Assembly: GCA_037954665.1 (NCBI GenBank)
Contig: JBBMOL010000021.1
Coordinates: 2,976,001-3,040,000 of the forward strand
Reading direction: 5' to 3'
DNA: 64,000 bases
DNA from: Laguncularia racemosa
Lineage: Eukaryota > Streptophyta > Magnoliopsida > Myrtales > Combretaceae
Position 1 is the stretch's first letter. Each line of letters begins with the position of its first letter. Made by a program: the position numbers and the translations under genes. The notes under the pieces are model-generated. The model saw only the letters and a program-made list of their open reading frames with translations, ran no database searches and was not told the origin of the DNA. Of the stretch, positions 23,952-35,967 are shown piece by piece.

Positions 23952-24449
23952 CTAACACTCCTTGCAGAACATAGTATACCCATACACTACCCTTGTATTA
24001 TACAACATACTCTTATATTGCATCTCATCAAGTCCATCAATGTCATTGTCATTTTCCTCATTGAACCCCTCGCTTCTGTTTGTTCTCAAATCATTTTCTT
24101 CATGACATATCCTACCTTGAGTTCTCCTTGGCAATTCAATGGTCGACCCTTCACCATGGTATATCCAACAGTGGTAAGTTACATTTATCCCATCTACAAG
24201 CAAGTGTTCTCTTATTACATTCATAGTGTGTGAGTTGACGTTTAAGCATTTCCTATATGGACAGCTTAACCTCTTACCCATTCCATACTTCATGCGCAAG
24301 TATGCAATAAAAAACTGTACACCTCGTAGGTACTCTTTGCTTTCAATATGACAATTCATCGAACTCTTATCCAAGACAGTAAAAGAATCCCATAGCAAAT
24401 CAAAATGAAAAAGTGTTTTACAATAAGATTGTTGGGGGAAAAAGTGCAA
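23952..24449 (-). pseudogene. CACTA transposase, N-terminal transposase-associated domain
   Basis: An open 165-codon frame on the minus strand carries the transposase-associated domain of En/Spm proteins: a DKSSMN start-like block, SKEYLRGVQFFIAY, two CxxC-like positions (SCPYRKCLN), VIREHLLVDGI and the WIYHGE end. This domain precedes the TNP2 catalytic domain in complete CACTA transposases, but no TNP2 sequence follows; the frame ends after an acidic EENDNDIDGLDE stretch. The codon where the methionine is expected before DKS is TTG, so the start may be lost. The gene looks internally deleted. Confidence 0.85.
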
Positions 24450-24494
24450 TCAATAATGTTTAACATACATAATGAAAACATAACTTCTTAAATG

Positions 24495-24499
24495 GTAAA
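24495..24499. other. target-site duplication GTAAA (left)
   Basis: Repeated at 30,032-30,036 outside the solo LTR ends. It is AT-rich, so chance is possible, but both LTR ends independently coincide with it. Confidence 0.6.
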
Positions 24500-27264
24500 C
24501 ATCACACCCTGAAAGGGGGCCTAGAAGTTTCCACTAAAATCATCATAGCACGTGTGCACTCCTTATATAATAATCGTCTTACGAGCTAAAGATCGTAAAA
24601 CTCTACGTATTTAATTACATTTACGACTAATCATAGTACATATAATTGGATAATAAACTATAACTATGGATCCTGTATCCCACGATCAGCTATGATCGTA
24701 GAGAATCGATATCTCCTACCAACCAGTAAAATAGGATAAATCCTAGATTTCACAACTTCAAATCCTATTTACATAGGGGTCCTAACATTTCATCTAAATA
24801 ATCTATCCTTCAAAATTCTCACTTTGTCGTTCTGGTCTTCTAAAAACTCTTGACACATCACATCTTATCCCATCTCGAGCTTTCGTAATCGTTACCTGCA
24901 AAAAGGGTCTGTGGAGGGGTGAACACATTATGGCTTAGTGAATGGGATGGTAACACTTTTAATGCTACGTACACACAAGAAAATTCAAATCAAGTTATCA
25001 AAACACATGCTATGCATGAACAACCATATGAATGCAGCATCTAACGTGGTCTTCCGGCAATCGATGTGAAGTCTAGGGTTTACGCCCCCCTTGACCTTGG
25101 GTTGGGGATTCCGAAACCACCATCAGTGCTCGGGTCTTACTCATATCTTCGTTATTCTTATCACTTATTTAAGTTGTGTCTTAGCTTTAATGTTTTAGGC
25201 TTAGGTGCCTTAATACACCAAGTATTACACCCTCAAGAGACAGGCCGGACTCAGAACCGTTAAAGCGCGACAATCTCCTAATCACTTAGTTCGCACTTAG
25301 CAGAATAGCTATCCTTTGATCACTTCCAGCGCATCCTGTAGTAGTGATGACCTTCAATCTCATGCAATGTCTCATGGAAATGCATGTCAAGTTTTAATCA
25401 AGTCCACTTCTTTAATTAATTGATTCAAAGTAACTAATCAACATATATAATCGCAACCAATTATCATTTAAGGCAATGAAGTAACTACTAGGAACAATTT
25501 ATAGGGACCTAGTGAAGTCCCATGACAATCCACTACAACTCATTTTCACACCTACCATAACAAGCAAGATCATGCATTTCACATCATAGAACAAACACAT
25601 AACCTAAACCAAGAGGATGTAAACTATCCAGCTATACACAAGGTCTTGGTTACTTAACATCTTTGTGCCATTTGTCTTAAACGTCAAATTAACTACTCGG
25701 GATTGATTTACGATCATCAGTCGTGACACCTCTGTGTCATTGCACTTCTTAAGTGCTCTGTTTTCACACTACCGAGAGCCAACAAGGTCATCTCGTATAT
25801 CCCTTCTAATCCCTCAATACATCTATGTATAATATATATATATATATATCTACACATATATATGTTCGTAACATAGCTTTAACTAGAGGACCATTTACTA
25901 GACACCTTCCCTCACTTGCTTAAGGGGTAAGAAAATAGGATTGTTAAGTTGTAAAAATCAAAGTTATACTCATGATTTATATGATTATGTTCATGAGTAT
26001 ATTCTATAGGTATAATAGGAAAATAGGTTTGCTTAAGCATATGTACACATTCAAAAGTAAACTCTGATATGTATAATTAATGATATTTATATATCTTATT
26101 CCAGTTATGCACACCAACTTGGTAGCTATAGAAGGAAAAAGCTAGGTTTATATATTTTGGTTTACTTTGAAGGAAAAAATTTTGAATCATAGGTTAGGCC
26201 TATAGTAATAGCACCGGCAATATGGTGTGAAGTGCTATCGTTAAGGTGATAACATCTAAACCCTCAATCCATTCTATCATCTACATTCTTTAAACAATAT
26301 TTGTCTTTAACCTATCTAACTACCAATTTATTTATAAATTCTTTCCCAAACTCACTTAACCCCACTATATAACTCAACTTAACAGAAATCACATTCAAAC
26401 GCAACTACAACAAAGCAAATGAATTCACATACATAGCATATCAACACACAACATAACATCGTAGCATATCATTAAGTTTCTCACTCACCTGGTTTAAGTC
26501 ATCATAGTCTTAGCTGGAGTCGAGCAATTCCAACGAGTAACCCCTTTACTTTCCTCTTGAAATCAGTGTCCTTATGCAATGCTTCCTCAACCAAACCATA
26601 GAAGGCAGCATCCCCACTTGACTTTAGTAATTTCTTAGCACCTGATATGTGTACTCTGCTTGCTATGCATTTGAAGTCTCCTCCTTAAGGAACTTTGGGC
26701 GAACAAGATTCGAAACGTTGAACATTTCTTCAACGTGATTTTGATATATGGTTCCAAAAGGAATGACCTCCCTATGAATCATTGCTTCCAACACCTCAAG
26801 TTACTGTGATCGACTGTTTGCTTTCCTTATGTAGAAGTCGAGCAATGAAACGTCTTCGACCTACCAAATTTGGAATTCCTTCTTCCATGTATGCAAGATA
26901 CCCTTAGAGAGGACAACTAAAGGTCTTGCATTAAGGTATTTGGCCAAGAATGATCTTCCTCAACATCCTTTGAACATTCCATTATGAAATCCATTTCATT
27001 CCAATATCACCCAAGCCATCATCTTGGACGTCGCTCGAATCATCCCTTTTACCATCTATGCCAATATAGACGCCTCTCCTTTACATGAAGCATTTTTGAA
27101 CCTTTCATTTATCAATCTGTCTCTAATATCTTCCAACGAACTACTTATAGGATAACCTATAGGATTTAGTAGTCCTTAAAGGTTTTGTATCACCTTCTTT
27201 CTTCTCTCTTTTGTTGACATCTCCACCTACAGGGTTTCCCGCCCTTTCTACTGGTTTTCATCCT

Positions 27265-28400
27265 CACTCACGCTACCATTACCATACATACACCAACCAT
27301 TCCCACACATCACGTACACACACCAACATACTCCTATCCATACACATACACACTTCGCATACACCACATACGCACCTACACATACAGACATATAATCATA
27401 CTATATACCTAGTTACATGCACACACAACTGCACTTTGCTATCCTCTTTTCTCCTCAAGTCTACATGCACACATACACACCACTAGTGCATACACACATA
27501 CTCCACACACGTCTCACACCACTAACACACACATATGCACATACTCCACATTCACCTTACATCACCAATATGTACATACCCACATACACCACACTCACCG
27601 TCCATACCTACACACACATGTCCACACACCACACACCATTTCATATACATACACACACCACACCTTCCATATACATACACACATACCTACACTCACCACA
27701 CACCCTCCATACGCATACACTCATTCTCGTACACACCACACATCATCCCTACACATACACACATACCCGTACACACCACTCACCTTCCATAAGCATATAC
27801 ACATACTCCACGCATCACACTCCTTCCATACACGTACACACACACCCTCACACACCACACACCACCCATATACACACACATACCGCACACACCACACATC
27901 TTCTATACATATACATACATACAGCATACACCATACATCTTCTGTACATATAAACACATACCGCATATACCACACACCATCCATATACACACACATACCG
28001 CACACTCCACATCACCTCATGCACATACACATATACTCATACACACTACACACTAAGCTCCTCCTTCCCTATACATACACACACATCCTCGCACACCACA
28101 CACCATCACATACACATACACATACCACACACACCACACGTTGCCTCATGCACATATGCACATACTCACACACACTACACACTCGATTCCTCCTTCCCTA
28201 CACATACACATACATCCTTACACACCACACACCATCCGTACTTTGCAATTCTCTCTTCCCCTCTTGCCTACACACACACACCACACACCATCACATACAC
28301 ATACACACATCCTTGCATACACCACATACCATCACATGCACATACACACATACCCGCACTCCCTACACATTCACACATACCCGTACACCCCCATTTATAT
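27265..28400. repeat. CA-rich degenerate microsatellite (about 1.1 kb)
   Basis: Irregular CACAYACAC units fill this stretch of the solo LTR. Loose longer words recur (CACACACCATC, CATACACACATAC). The long frames here (Thr-His-Pro rich on plus, Cys-Val-Tyr rich on minus) are products of the repeat and not genes. Confidence 0.85.
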
Positions 28401-28639
28401 CTAATTTCCCATTCTTTTCCTTCTTCTCCCGCCAACTCCTTTTTCCTCTTCCATTTTCTTCTCTTCTCTTCCCTTCTTCTTTCTCCTTTCTCTACGTTCC
28501 CACTACAACCGCTGTTGGATCGTTGTCGTCATTGCTGTCGTTCTCCCTCGCACACACACCCACATCATGCAACTTCCCCCTCCCTCACGCACACACACAC
28601 ACTTCGCACCCGCATCGAAGCAAGGGACTAAGCTTAGCA

Positions 28640-29265
28640 ATGGCCCCCATAGATTTCTTCTCGGACACTACTCGTTGCTGTTGCTATCCATTGTGGTTGT
28701 CGTTGCTGTGGTTATCATGTCATTGCTATTGTCATTACAGCTATTGTAGTTGTCATTCTCCTCTCTGGACGCATACGCACACACATAGCCACAAACCACG
28801 CACCTCCTTTAGCACTCACCAACCGGAGCGACCACAGCCACTTCGTCATGATTGTTGTTGCTGCCGTTGTTGCAGTCGTGGTTGTCATCATAGCTGCCAT
28901 CGTTGTGTGGCCGTCGTGGCCTCTGTCACTGCTTCTCCAAGTTGTTCAATGTTGCCTCCAACGTTAGGGAAGAAGACAAGACAAACACGACGCCAAGGTT
29001 GCTATCACCGTCATTGCTGCTACCGTTGCTGTTGCCGCTGCCACCGCCGTTGCAGTCATTGCTGTCACCATGGAGTCGGAGTGGGAGTGGGAAGAAGGAG
29101 GGGATGCAGGGTAAGGAAGGGAAGACGCCACACGGGAGGAAAAAAAAAACAAAGAAGAAGAAGGGCGGAAGAAGAAGAAGAAGAAGAAGAAGAAAAGAAA
29201 AGGAAGAAGAAGTAAAGGAGACAGAGGAGGGAAGGAGAAGAAGAAAGAAAAGAAAAGGAAGGGAG
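28640..29265. repeat. triplet-rich stretch: GTTGCTGYY then GAAGAAGAA
   Basis: 28,640-29,060 is rich in GTTGTC/GTTGCTGCC triplets, and 29,140-29,265 in AAGAAG and GGAAGAA. It is the most GC-rich part of the window apart from 9,000-9,730. In the LTR's minus orientation it lies in the probable leader. Confidence 0.7.
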
Positions 29266-30031
29266 GACGGTGGGGAATGATGCTACTGCTGCTGACGCCA
29301 CCTACTTCTGTCGCCTGACATTGTGATGGACGGATGGGACGGCGATAGACTTTCTAGATTTTTTTATTACAGTTATATATATATATATATTTATATTATT
29401 TTATATATTATATTTTATATTATAATATCCCTATTCATTATTCTACTCGCATATGAGAATATCTTTAAATATTATATTTTTAGCATTTTATTATGAAAGC
29501 TTATATCTAAGCTAATTTGATTATTCTGAACATAAATATTTACTCTAAATTTTCATTTAAAATTCTTAGATCTATAAATTAAATTAATTTCATTATTTAA
29601 CCTAATATTGTTTGAAATTTTTGTTTCGAAGAATTTTATTCTTTTAATTTAATTTACCCGAACTAGAGTTGAGATTTACAATTATTTTTATTTATCCGTT
29701 TATATATCTATATTTAGATATTTTTCAAGTACTTCGCTTCTTAAATTTATTCGGTAATATATTTCATAAAATTCAATTTGTTTGTTCGTTATCTTCTTCT
29801 CTTTGCCTAAGATTATTCTTTCTAATTGTTTTATTTTTAAAACCCATTGTTATTGCAAATTATTAAGATAATATTTATGCATTGCAATGTTTTAAATTTT
29901 TATCGTAAATTTCTCAAAGTTGTTAACATAACAAGATTTTCATTCTCGCTATCCCGACCTAAAATATTCTTCATTTCACTTATTTTCTTTAAATTTTCAT
30001 ATAGTCATTTCAAAATTTTTAAGACTTTACA

Positions 30032-31251
30032 GTAAACATATAATGAACTTTATTTTAAAGTAAATTAGACCTAAAATGATAAACATATAAGCATTTAAAT
30101 TGTGAACCTGTAAATTTACTTAGTCTGGAAATATAAGGGGCTTAAAAGGCTTAAAATAATGCTTTCTAAAAGGACTCGAGTGGATGAAGCGAATTAGGGA
30201 CTCATCGGAAATGTAATTCTATTGCTGGAAGTTAACCACTGGAATACAAATGGGCACTACTATTGCTGGAGCTAAACTGAAAATGCTATAGAACACAAAA
30301 GGTGGGCTCCCTCAAAATGCAAATCAAACTCCCATATGTACCACCAAAAAAAAAAAATCCACATTAAGTCAAAGATCAAGTCAACACTGTAGATATATGT
30401 CAAATGCTATAGATACAACATTGAGAATGATATACAATAAATTGGACTAAAAACATCTCATCTTTCACTTATTATTCTTCTTCAATACAAAGAACTATCA
30501 AGCCTACAACATAATATTTATTAAACAAGATCAAGCCAAGACATCAAAAAAATCATACATTACACTTCAAACAGAGTAGGACGCAACGACATAGGTTTTT
30601 GCAATTCTCCTAGTTCAAATAATCTACTGACAGTGCATCAAAGGTAAAAGAAAAAAGAAAAAAGAAAAAAGAAAAGAAAACGAAGAGTGAGATTGAGCAT
30701 TCACTACTTAAACAAGGAATAACATAGCATTTGATTTCTTACCTCTAGAATAAATGAAAAAGGTAAGCTAAACAAAGTTCAACTGCTAAGTGATAGAACT
30801 TCTCTTCCTCTAAAAAGTTCTCGAGGAAACTTTTGACAATCTGTTCAACGGGCAAATATATGTATAAAAAATATATTGAGGTCTCACTACTATAATATGA
30901 AAACTTGCCTATCATAAAGATGACTAACTTAATCTTAATAGACATAGGCAAATATATTGAGGTCTCACTACTATAATGTATAAAAAATCAACGTCACCTA
31001 TTAATTAACACCAACAATAGCATTGTTGATCATGACAACATAAAATGAAAATTAACTGTCAATCAAAGTGACTTGTAAATAAGGAATTTAAACTCCTGTA
31101 AAGAAGGATATGCACTACGTTGGGGTATCACACAATAGTAGAACAACACACCATTAGTAGAGGTAAAAAATTGTAAATAGATAATGACATAAATACATAA
31201 AGATAATGACAGTAGAATCATTCAGTAGATAATGATAGTGGAACAACACAC
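30032..31251. other. CACTA interior, no recognisable gene
   Basis: Non-coding. A purine-rich AAAGAAAAAAG tract sits at 30,648-30,680, and a ~30-bp direct repeat (AAATATATTGAGGTCTCACT) occurs at about 30,870 and 30,950. Confidence 0.5.
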
Positions 31252-31356
31252 CATCAAGGAAGAAATTAGCAGGGGTGCAATTAGTATTGTCTACAAAGGG
31301 ATGATAAAGGGTAGTGAGAAACCTATAGCTATGAAAAGACTAGATAAATGGCTGTC
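31252..31356 (+). pseudogene. lectin receptor-like kinase fragment, N-lobe
   Basis: It reads KEEISRGAISIVYKG then EKPIAMKRLDKW: the glycine-rich loop (GxGxxG worn to RGAISI) and the VAIK-type lysine (AMKRL) of a plant receptor-like kinase. The frame stops exactly where a solo LTR has inserted (TSD CTGTC at 31,352-31,356) and homology resumes at 32,004. It lies on the strand opposite the CACTA transposase remnants. Confidence 0.85.
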
Positions 31357-31998
31357 TGATAAGTGTCCAAAGACTCTTAATTCTAATGCTTATTAGTTAT
31401 AATTTTATATAAATTTCATGTGATTTGTGAAGAAAAGGGTACTTATATGATTAAATTTTAATTTCAGGCGTCAATGGAGACAAAAGAAAGGTTTAAGGAT
31501 GATACGAGCAAAGGCGAGGTGAAATTTGGTGAAAAATAAAGAAAATTGATTTTTAGTTCAGCACAACTTTCAGCATAACCCATACATACGCCAGTGCTAG
31601 ATGAAAAAAATGACCAATAGCTATATCAAGGTGTGTCCTAAGTTCAGCACAACCCATGCTAATGCCCATAACGAGAATACAAGTTTTTTTTTTTTAGCCC
31701 TACCCCAAGCACGGCCGTGTTGGAGGTCGTACTGAACTGTGTAGTGAAAATAATGTGTTTTGAAGTCAACACGGCCTTAAGCATGGCCGTGCCGACACCT
31801 ATGCTGAACCTTATTTTCACATAACTATAAATAAACACCTTGTTTTATTTTTTAAAAGAGATTTTTTTCTTCGAACTTCGTTCTGAAAACCCTAGGAGAG
31901 CGTTATTACAAACGATCGGATAGATTCAAACTTCGATAGTAGATTTTATTGGTTATAAATTTAAAACTTAAAACGATCGGATAGATTTGAGCAAATCA
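31357..31998 (+). mobile_element. solo LTR, 642 bp, inside the kinase fragment
   Basis: It begins TGATAAGTGTCC, ends CAAATCA and is flanked by CTGTC (31,352-31,356 and 31,999-32,003). It aligns with the longer solo LTR at 34,486-35,824 at both ends but lacks about 700 central bases, so it carries an internal deletion. CATGGCCGTG-type palindromes are present near 31,710 and 31,780. Confidence 0.85.
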
Positions 31999-32003
31999 CT
32001 GTC

Positions 32004-32747
32004 AGAAGGTGAAAAGGAATCTTAAATCAAGGTTGAAGTTATTAGAAGAATACATCATCAGACATTGGTTTGATTGCTTAGCTATTGCCTAAAAGGTCTA
32101 AACTAGCTTTTGGTGTACGAGTATATAAGCAACGGATCACTTGCACATGCTCTTTACACCTAAAAGGCAACTACCATGCTGGGAAGAAAGGATGGAGATC
32201 ACACGAGACATCGCTATAGGTATCTTATATTTACATGAGGAGTGTGAAACACAAATAATTCATTGCGACATTAAACCCCCAAAACATTCTGATGGGGAAA
32301 TGTTCGAAAATTTCTGATTTTGGATTAGCAAAACTGCTAGCACTGGACCAAACAAAGACTTAGATAGGGATAAGAGGTACAAGAGGATATGTTGCTCCCG
32401 AGTGGCATTAGAGGCTGCCTATGACTACTAAGGCAGATGTCTACAACTTTGGAGTAGTGCTACCAGAGATAATATGTTGTAAGAGAAACATTGATTGGTG
32501 TCTCTCGGAGAGTGAAGTTGTCCAAGAAGATTTTGTTTGACATTGCTTCTTCACAAGTTAATGTATAAAATTAGTGGGTGATGAGGAGATTGACATGAGA
32601 GAGCTAGAAGAGGCTGTCAAGGTAGGGCTCTGGTGCATCTTGGAGGATTCGCCATGTCGCCCAACAATGAAAAAGGTTTTACATAAGCTAGAAGGGTCAA
32701 AAGATATCCCAATTCTTATAATTACAACTTTCTTACCAGATCAGTAG
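32004..32747 (+). pseudogene. lectin receptor-like kinase fragment, C-lobe
   Basis: It continues the kinase with EGEKES, then a LVYEYISNGSLAHALF block (about 32,110), the catalytic loop HCDIKPQ (about 32,265), SDFGLAKLL (about 32,315), GTRGYVAPEW (about 32,370), TTKADVYNFGVV (about 32,425) and LEEAVKVGLWCILEDSPCRPTMKKV (to about 32,680), stopping at 32,745. HCD in place of HRD and the final block fit G-type (SRK-like, LecRLK) lectin receptor kinases. Several stops and a frameshift after the catalytic loop make it a pseudogene. The lectin, transmembrane and signal regions are absent, so only the kinase part was captured. Confidence 0.85.
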
Positions 32748-34480
32748 TTTTGTGCCCAAAAAGGCAGTTGCTCATGTGATAGTGCAATTTAACTAAATAG
32801 TTGTTTTGCCATTTGCATCCTATTCTCAATTTAATCTGTCCAAGTTATAGTTGGTGCCATTTTAATCTTTTATCACGGTTGTTGCAAGTATCTGTTGAGG
32901 GCTTCCTTTTGTTATTTTTACCCCCAGTATTTATTGTATATGTTTCCTTGATGCAATTGCTACTTACAAGAACCGATTGTATGGATAGCTTGACAACTTG
33001 GATTCTTTGTTTCGCAGACAATGTTTCGCGGACGTTTTCTCACACATTTATTACTATAATCAAGTTCTTATTATAATTATCAAATACTATGAGTTTTATT
33101 ACAAAGGTTGTGGATAGAAGATGATTTTAGCAATAAATGAAGATGGAGGTGAAGACAACAATTAATGACTAATATGGTGTTTATTCTTAGTAGAAAGTGA
33201 CAATGAAAAATGGTGAAAATGAATTTTTCTTTCTGTTAGCCTATCAATTCTTGTGTTCCACATCAAAATCATAAAATACACCTCCATTAGCCTCTTTCCT
33301 CCCCATTCCACAAGTTATCAATAAAAAATGTATTAACATTCTAATCCTTGCATTTCGCATAAAGAGCATAATTGTAGTTTGTAGTACTATGTGTTCAAGG
33401 ACATCAAAGAAGATGATGTGTTTGCATCTTAAGCCCTTCTTCCCTAGATCATGCACCTAAAATGTCGAAAAGTACAGTAGTTACGGGTGTAGATTAAGTA
33501 ACACTTCGTAGAGGCTACAATGTTCTGGCTCTACATAATTTGTTCAATGATATCGTACCTCAATGGAAGGTCACCAAAAGCTACTTAGTTTCTAGACATT
33601 TCAAAACATCTTCACTAATATGCATGCCATTTGAGTTCAATTCTCCACAAATGTGTACAATTAGTGTGTGTTTTTCATTTATGACATGTTCACTTGGGGT
33701 AAGATCTAAAAACTCCAATAGTAACAATAAAAAATCTCTTGAGTCCATGTTATCGTATACTTAAAAAAAAAAAATCAAATCTTTCTACAGCAAAGAACAC
33801 AAAAATCATCAAACTTAATCGAGAAAAAACCAATAGAAAAAAAAATACATAAGAAACCAATCACACTACAACATCCTATTTCTCGCAAATTAAAGGTAGT
33901 TCTACACTTCACAATTTATGAATAAGGTAATAGAGACCTAAAGAATAAAATTGATTTACCTAAAATAATTTCTTCAAACCTTAATTTTATTGAATGCTCA
34001 ATATAAAAAAACTCACCTTGAAGACTAGGGTTCACATTTCTAAGTGATCTTCATTCCTTAAGTGAGAGACATTGTTGGCTTGGACTTTTTTAAGTTACTC
34101 AATTGATCTCGTTTGCTCTTTGTGGCTCCTCATCAGGGAAGTTAATGGGAAGACAAAAACAAAGAAAGAGGCCAAGACAGACATGAGGGAATGAGGGACG
34201 ACTGAGGTGAGAGATGAAAAACAATGGGCAGTAATAATTACAATTTTTAGGTATAAAGGGCAGGTTGGATATAGAGGGGGTTTTTTCAAATTTTTTTTCA
34301 TCAAAGGCATTTTTAGTTTTTTTTCTTCTAATAATTTGGCTTTTTTTTTAGTTAACCAAGTTTTCAAATCTAAAAAAACCCTAATTATTTTTAAAAAATT
34401 TATTCGGTAAATGAAAAATTATGTCAAGAACAAAACCAACTCTTATAATAATAATAAAATAAAAGGATTATTGAATTAGA
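32748..34480. other. CACTA interior of unknown origin
   Basis: No confident homology. A minus-strand frame at 33,244-33,456 and a degenerate minus-strand reading around 33,460-33,720 could be a second captured fragment; I do not recognise either. Poly-A/T tracts occur near 33,762 and 34,270-34,350. Confidence 0.3.
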
Positions 34481-34485
34481 GTTTA

Positions 34486-35824
34486 TGATAAGTGTCGGAA
34501 GACCCTTAATTCTAGTACTTATTAGTTATGATTTTATATGGATTTTATGTGATTTGTTGAAGAAAAGGATACTTATATAATTAAATTTTAATTTCAGTAT
34601 TCAATGGAGACAAAAGAAAGGTTTAATGATGATTTGAACAAAAGACGAGGTGAAATTTGGCGAAAAATGAAGAAAATTGATTTCTAGCTCAACACAACTT
34701 TCAACACAGCCCATGCTGATGCCAGTGTTGAGTGAAAAAAATGGTCAAAAGCAAAAAAAGTTTTAGCCCTACCCCGAGCACGGCTATATTGGAGGTCATG
34801 CTTCACTGGACAATGAAAATATGTGTTTCGAAGTCAGCACGGCCTCGAGCATGGCCGTGTTGACATCTGTACTAAACCATGTTTTTGCAGAACTATAAAT
34901 AGACTCTTTGTTTTATTTTAAAAAGAACTTTTATGATATTGGCTCTGTTCTGAAAACCTTAGGAGAGCATTTTTACGAGCTTCAAGAGGAAAATTGTCTA
35001 AGCATCATTGGAGATCACAAACAACACGAGGGATTATTCTTTCTATCATGAATCAATTTTACTTGTCTAGATTATTTGTTTTTATTGAAAACTCTATAGA
35101 GGAGTAATTCTTTATATCATTCATCTTGTGAAACCCTAACACATGTGCTAAAACATTGATTGATTAATGAAATGTTTATATCTTTGCATCTATTCATATA
35201 TTTCCATTGTTCTTGTGATTGATTTATGCGCGTGAATTGATTGCATGTCTGATTTTTATTAGATTGAAAGAGGTTTCATTTAGTAAAATAGATCTTTATG
35301 AATAGAGAGATTACATGTTTTGCCTAGAGGTAGGAAAACATTGATTTTCTGCAATAAAGATTAAAACTTTATCAGGAATTGTGAACTTAACGAGATCTTG
35401 CATAACGGTAGTGAGGGAGAGGTCTCCATTATCTTGTGCATGATTCAGAATTGATTAACTTGAGGGAGTAATTGATTTTACTTGAGAATTCCTACAGTGC
35501 AAGGTGTAAATCGATATCTTATTTTAAGAATTTAAGGGTTAGGGTGGAACAAGATGAAGGGTATATTTTTTTATTGAATACATATATTTTTTAGATAATA
35601 TAATTCTAGGGTTATTAGGATTTGTTAATTTAATTCATAATTTCCACATCATAATTTAGGCTAAATAGTAGAGAAAGGTAATACTAGTACTTGTTTTCTA
35701 AATCTCCAAGGACGACACCCGTTAAATCTATACTATAGTTGATAAGTACACTACCTAGCTCGATCGTATATTTAATTGGTTATAAATTTGAAACTTAAAA
35801 CGATAGGTTAACTCAAGCACACCG
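34486..35824 (+). mobile_element. solo LTR, 1,339 bp, same family as 31,357
   Basis: It begins TGATAAGTGTCGG, and its right end aligns with the end of the 642-bp copy. GTTTA flanks it (34,481-34,485 and 35,825-35,829). The last bases are ACACCG where CA is expected, so the end is worn. Palindromic ATGGCCGTG words occur near 34,850. Confidence 0.75.
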
Positions 35825-35967
35825 GTTTATATATTTAACATTTGTTATAAACGCCGCTAATAATATATTTTGTGCGACGTTTAATAAACATGACTAAAGT
35901 ACAGTGGGATCAAAGACGTTTGTAAAATATACAAATGTCACCAAATATAAAAATTCTTGTAGTGAAC

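Larger units (their letters stand above)
24500..30031 (-). mobile_element. very long solo LTR, 5,532 bp, minus orientation
   Basis: On the minus strand it starts TGTAAAGTC (30,031) and ends GGGTGTGATG (24,500), a worn form of the GGGTGTGACA end of many plant LTRs. GTAAA flanks it. The last 1.45 kb aligns with 14,930-16,430. Inside (minus strand, in order) are a GAA/CTT-rich and GTT-triplet leader, a CA/GT-rich kilobase, a splice-donor-like CAGGTGAGTGAG near 26,490, and the conserved terminal part. No gag or pol is visible. A complete small element is less likely because no second LTR copy is seen inside. Confidence 0.6.
22602..35964. mobile_element. CACTA (En/Spm) element, 13.4 kb, with nested insertions
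   Basis: It begins CACTACAACAAATT and ends, read inward from the right, CACTACAAGAATTT. The 3-bp duplication AAC flanks it (22,599-22,601 and 35,965-35,967), the TSD size typical of CACTA elements. It sits inside the Copia-1 5' LTR, which aligns without a gap once the element is removed. It contains subterminal repeats, remnants of a minus-strand transposase gene, a receptor-kinase fragment and three solo LTRs totalling about 7.5 kb. Without those the element was about 5.8 kb. The catalytic transposase domain is missing, so it is non-autonomous. Confidence 0.9.

Noticed and set aside
23925..24233. Plus-strand 102-codon frame
   Set aside because: Antisense of the CACTA transposase-associated domain.
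27211..29215. Long plus-strand frames (up to 398 codons) rich in Thr, His and Pro
   Set aside because: They are generated by the CA-rich microsatellite and triplet repeats; no domain, and frames overlap on both strands.
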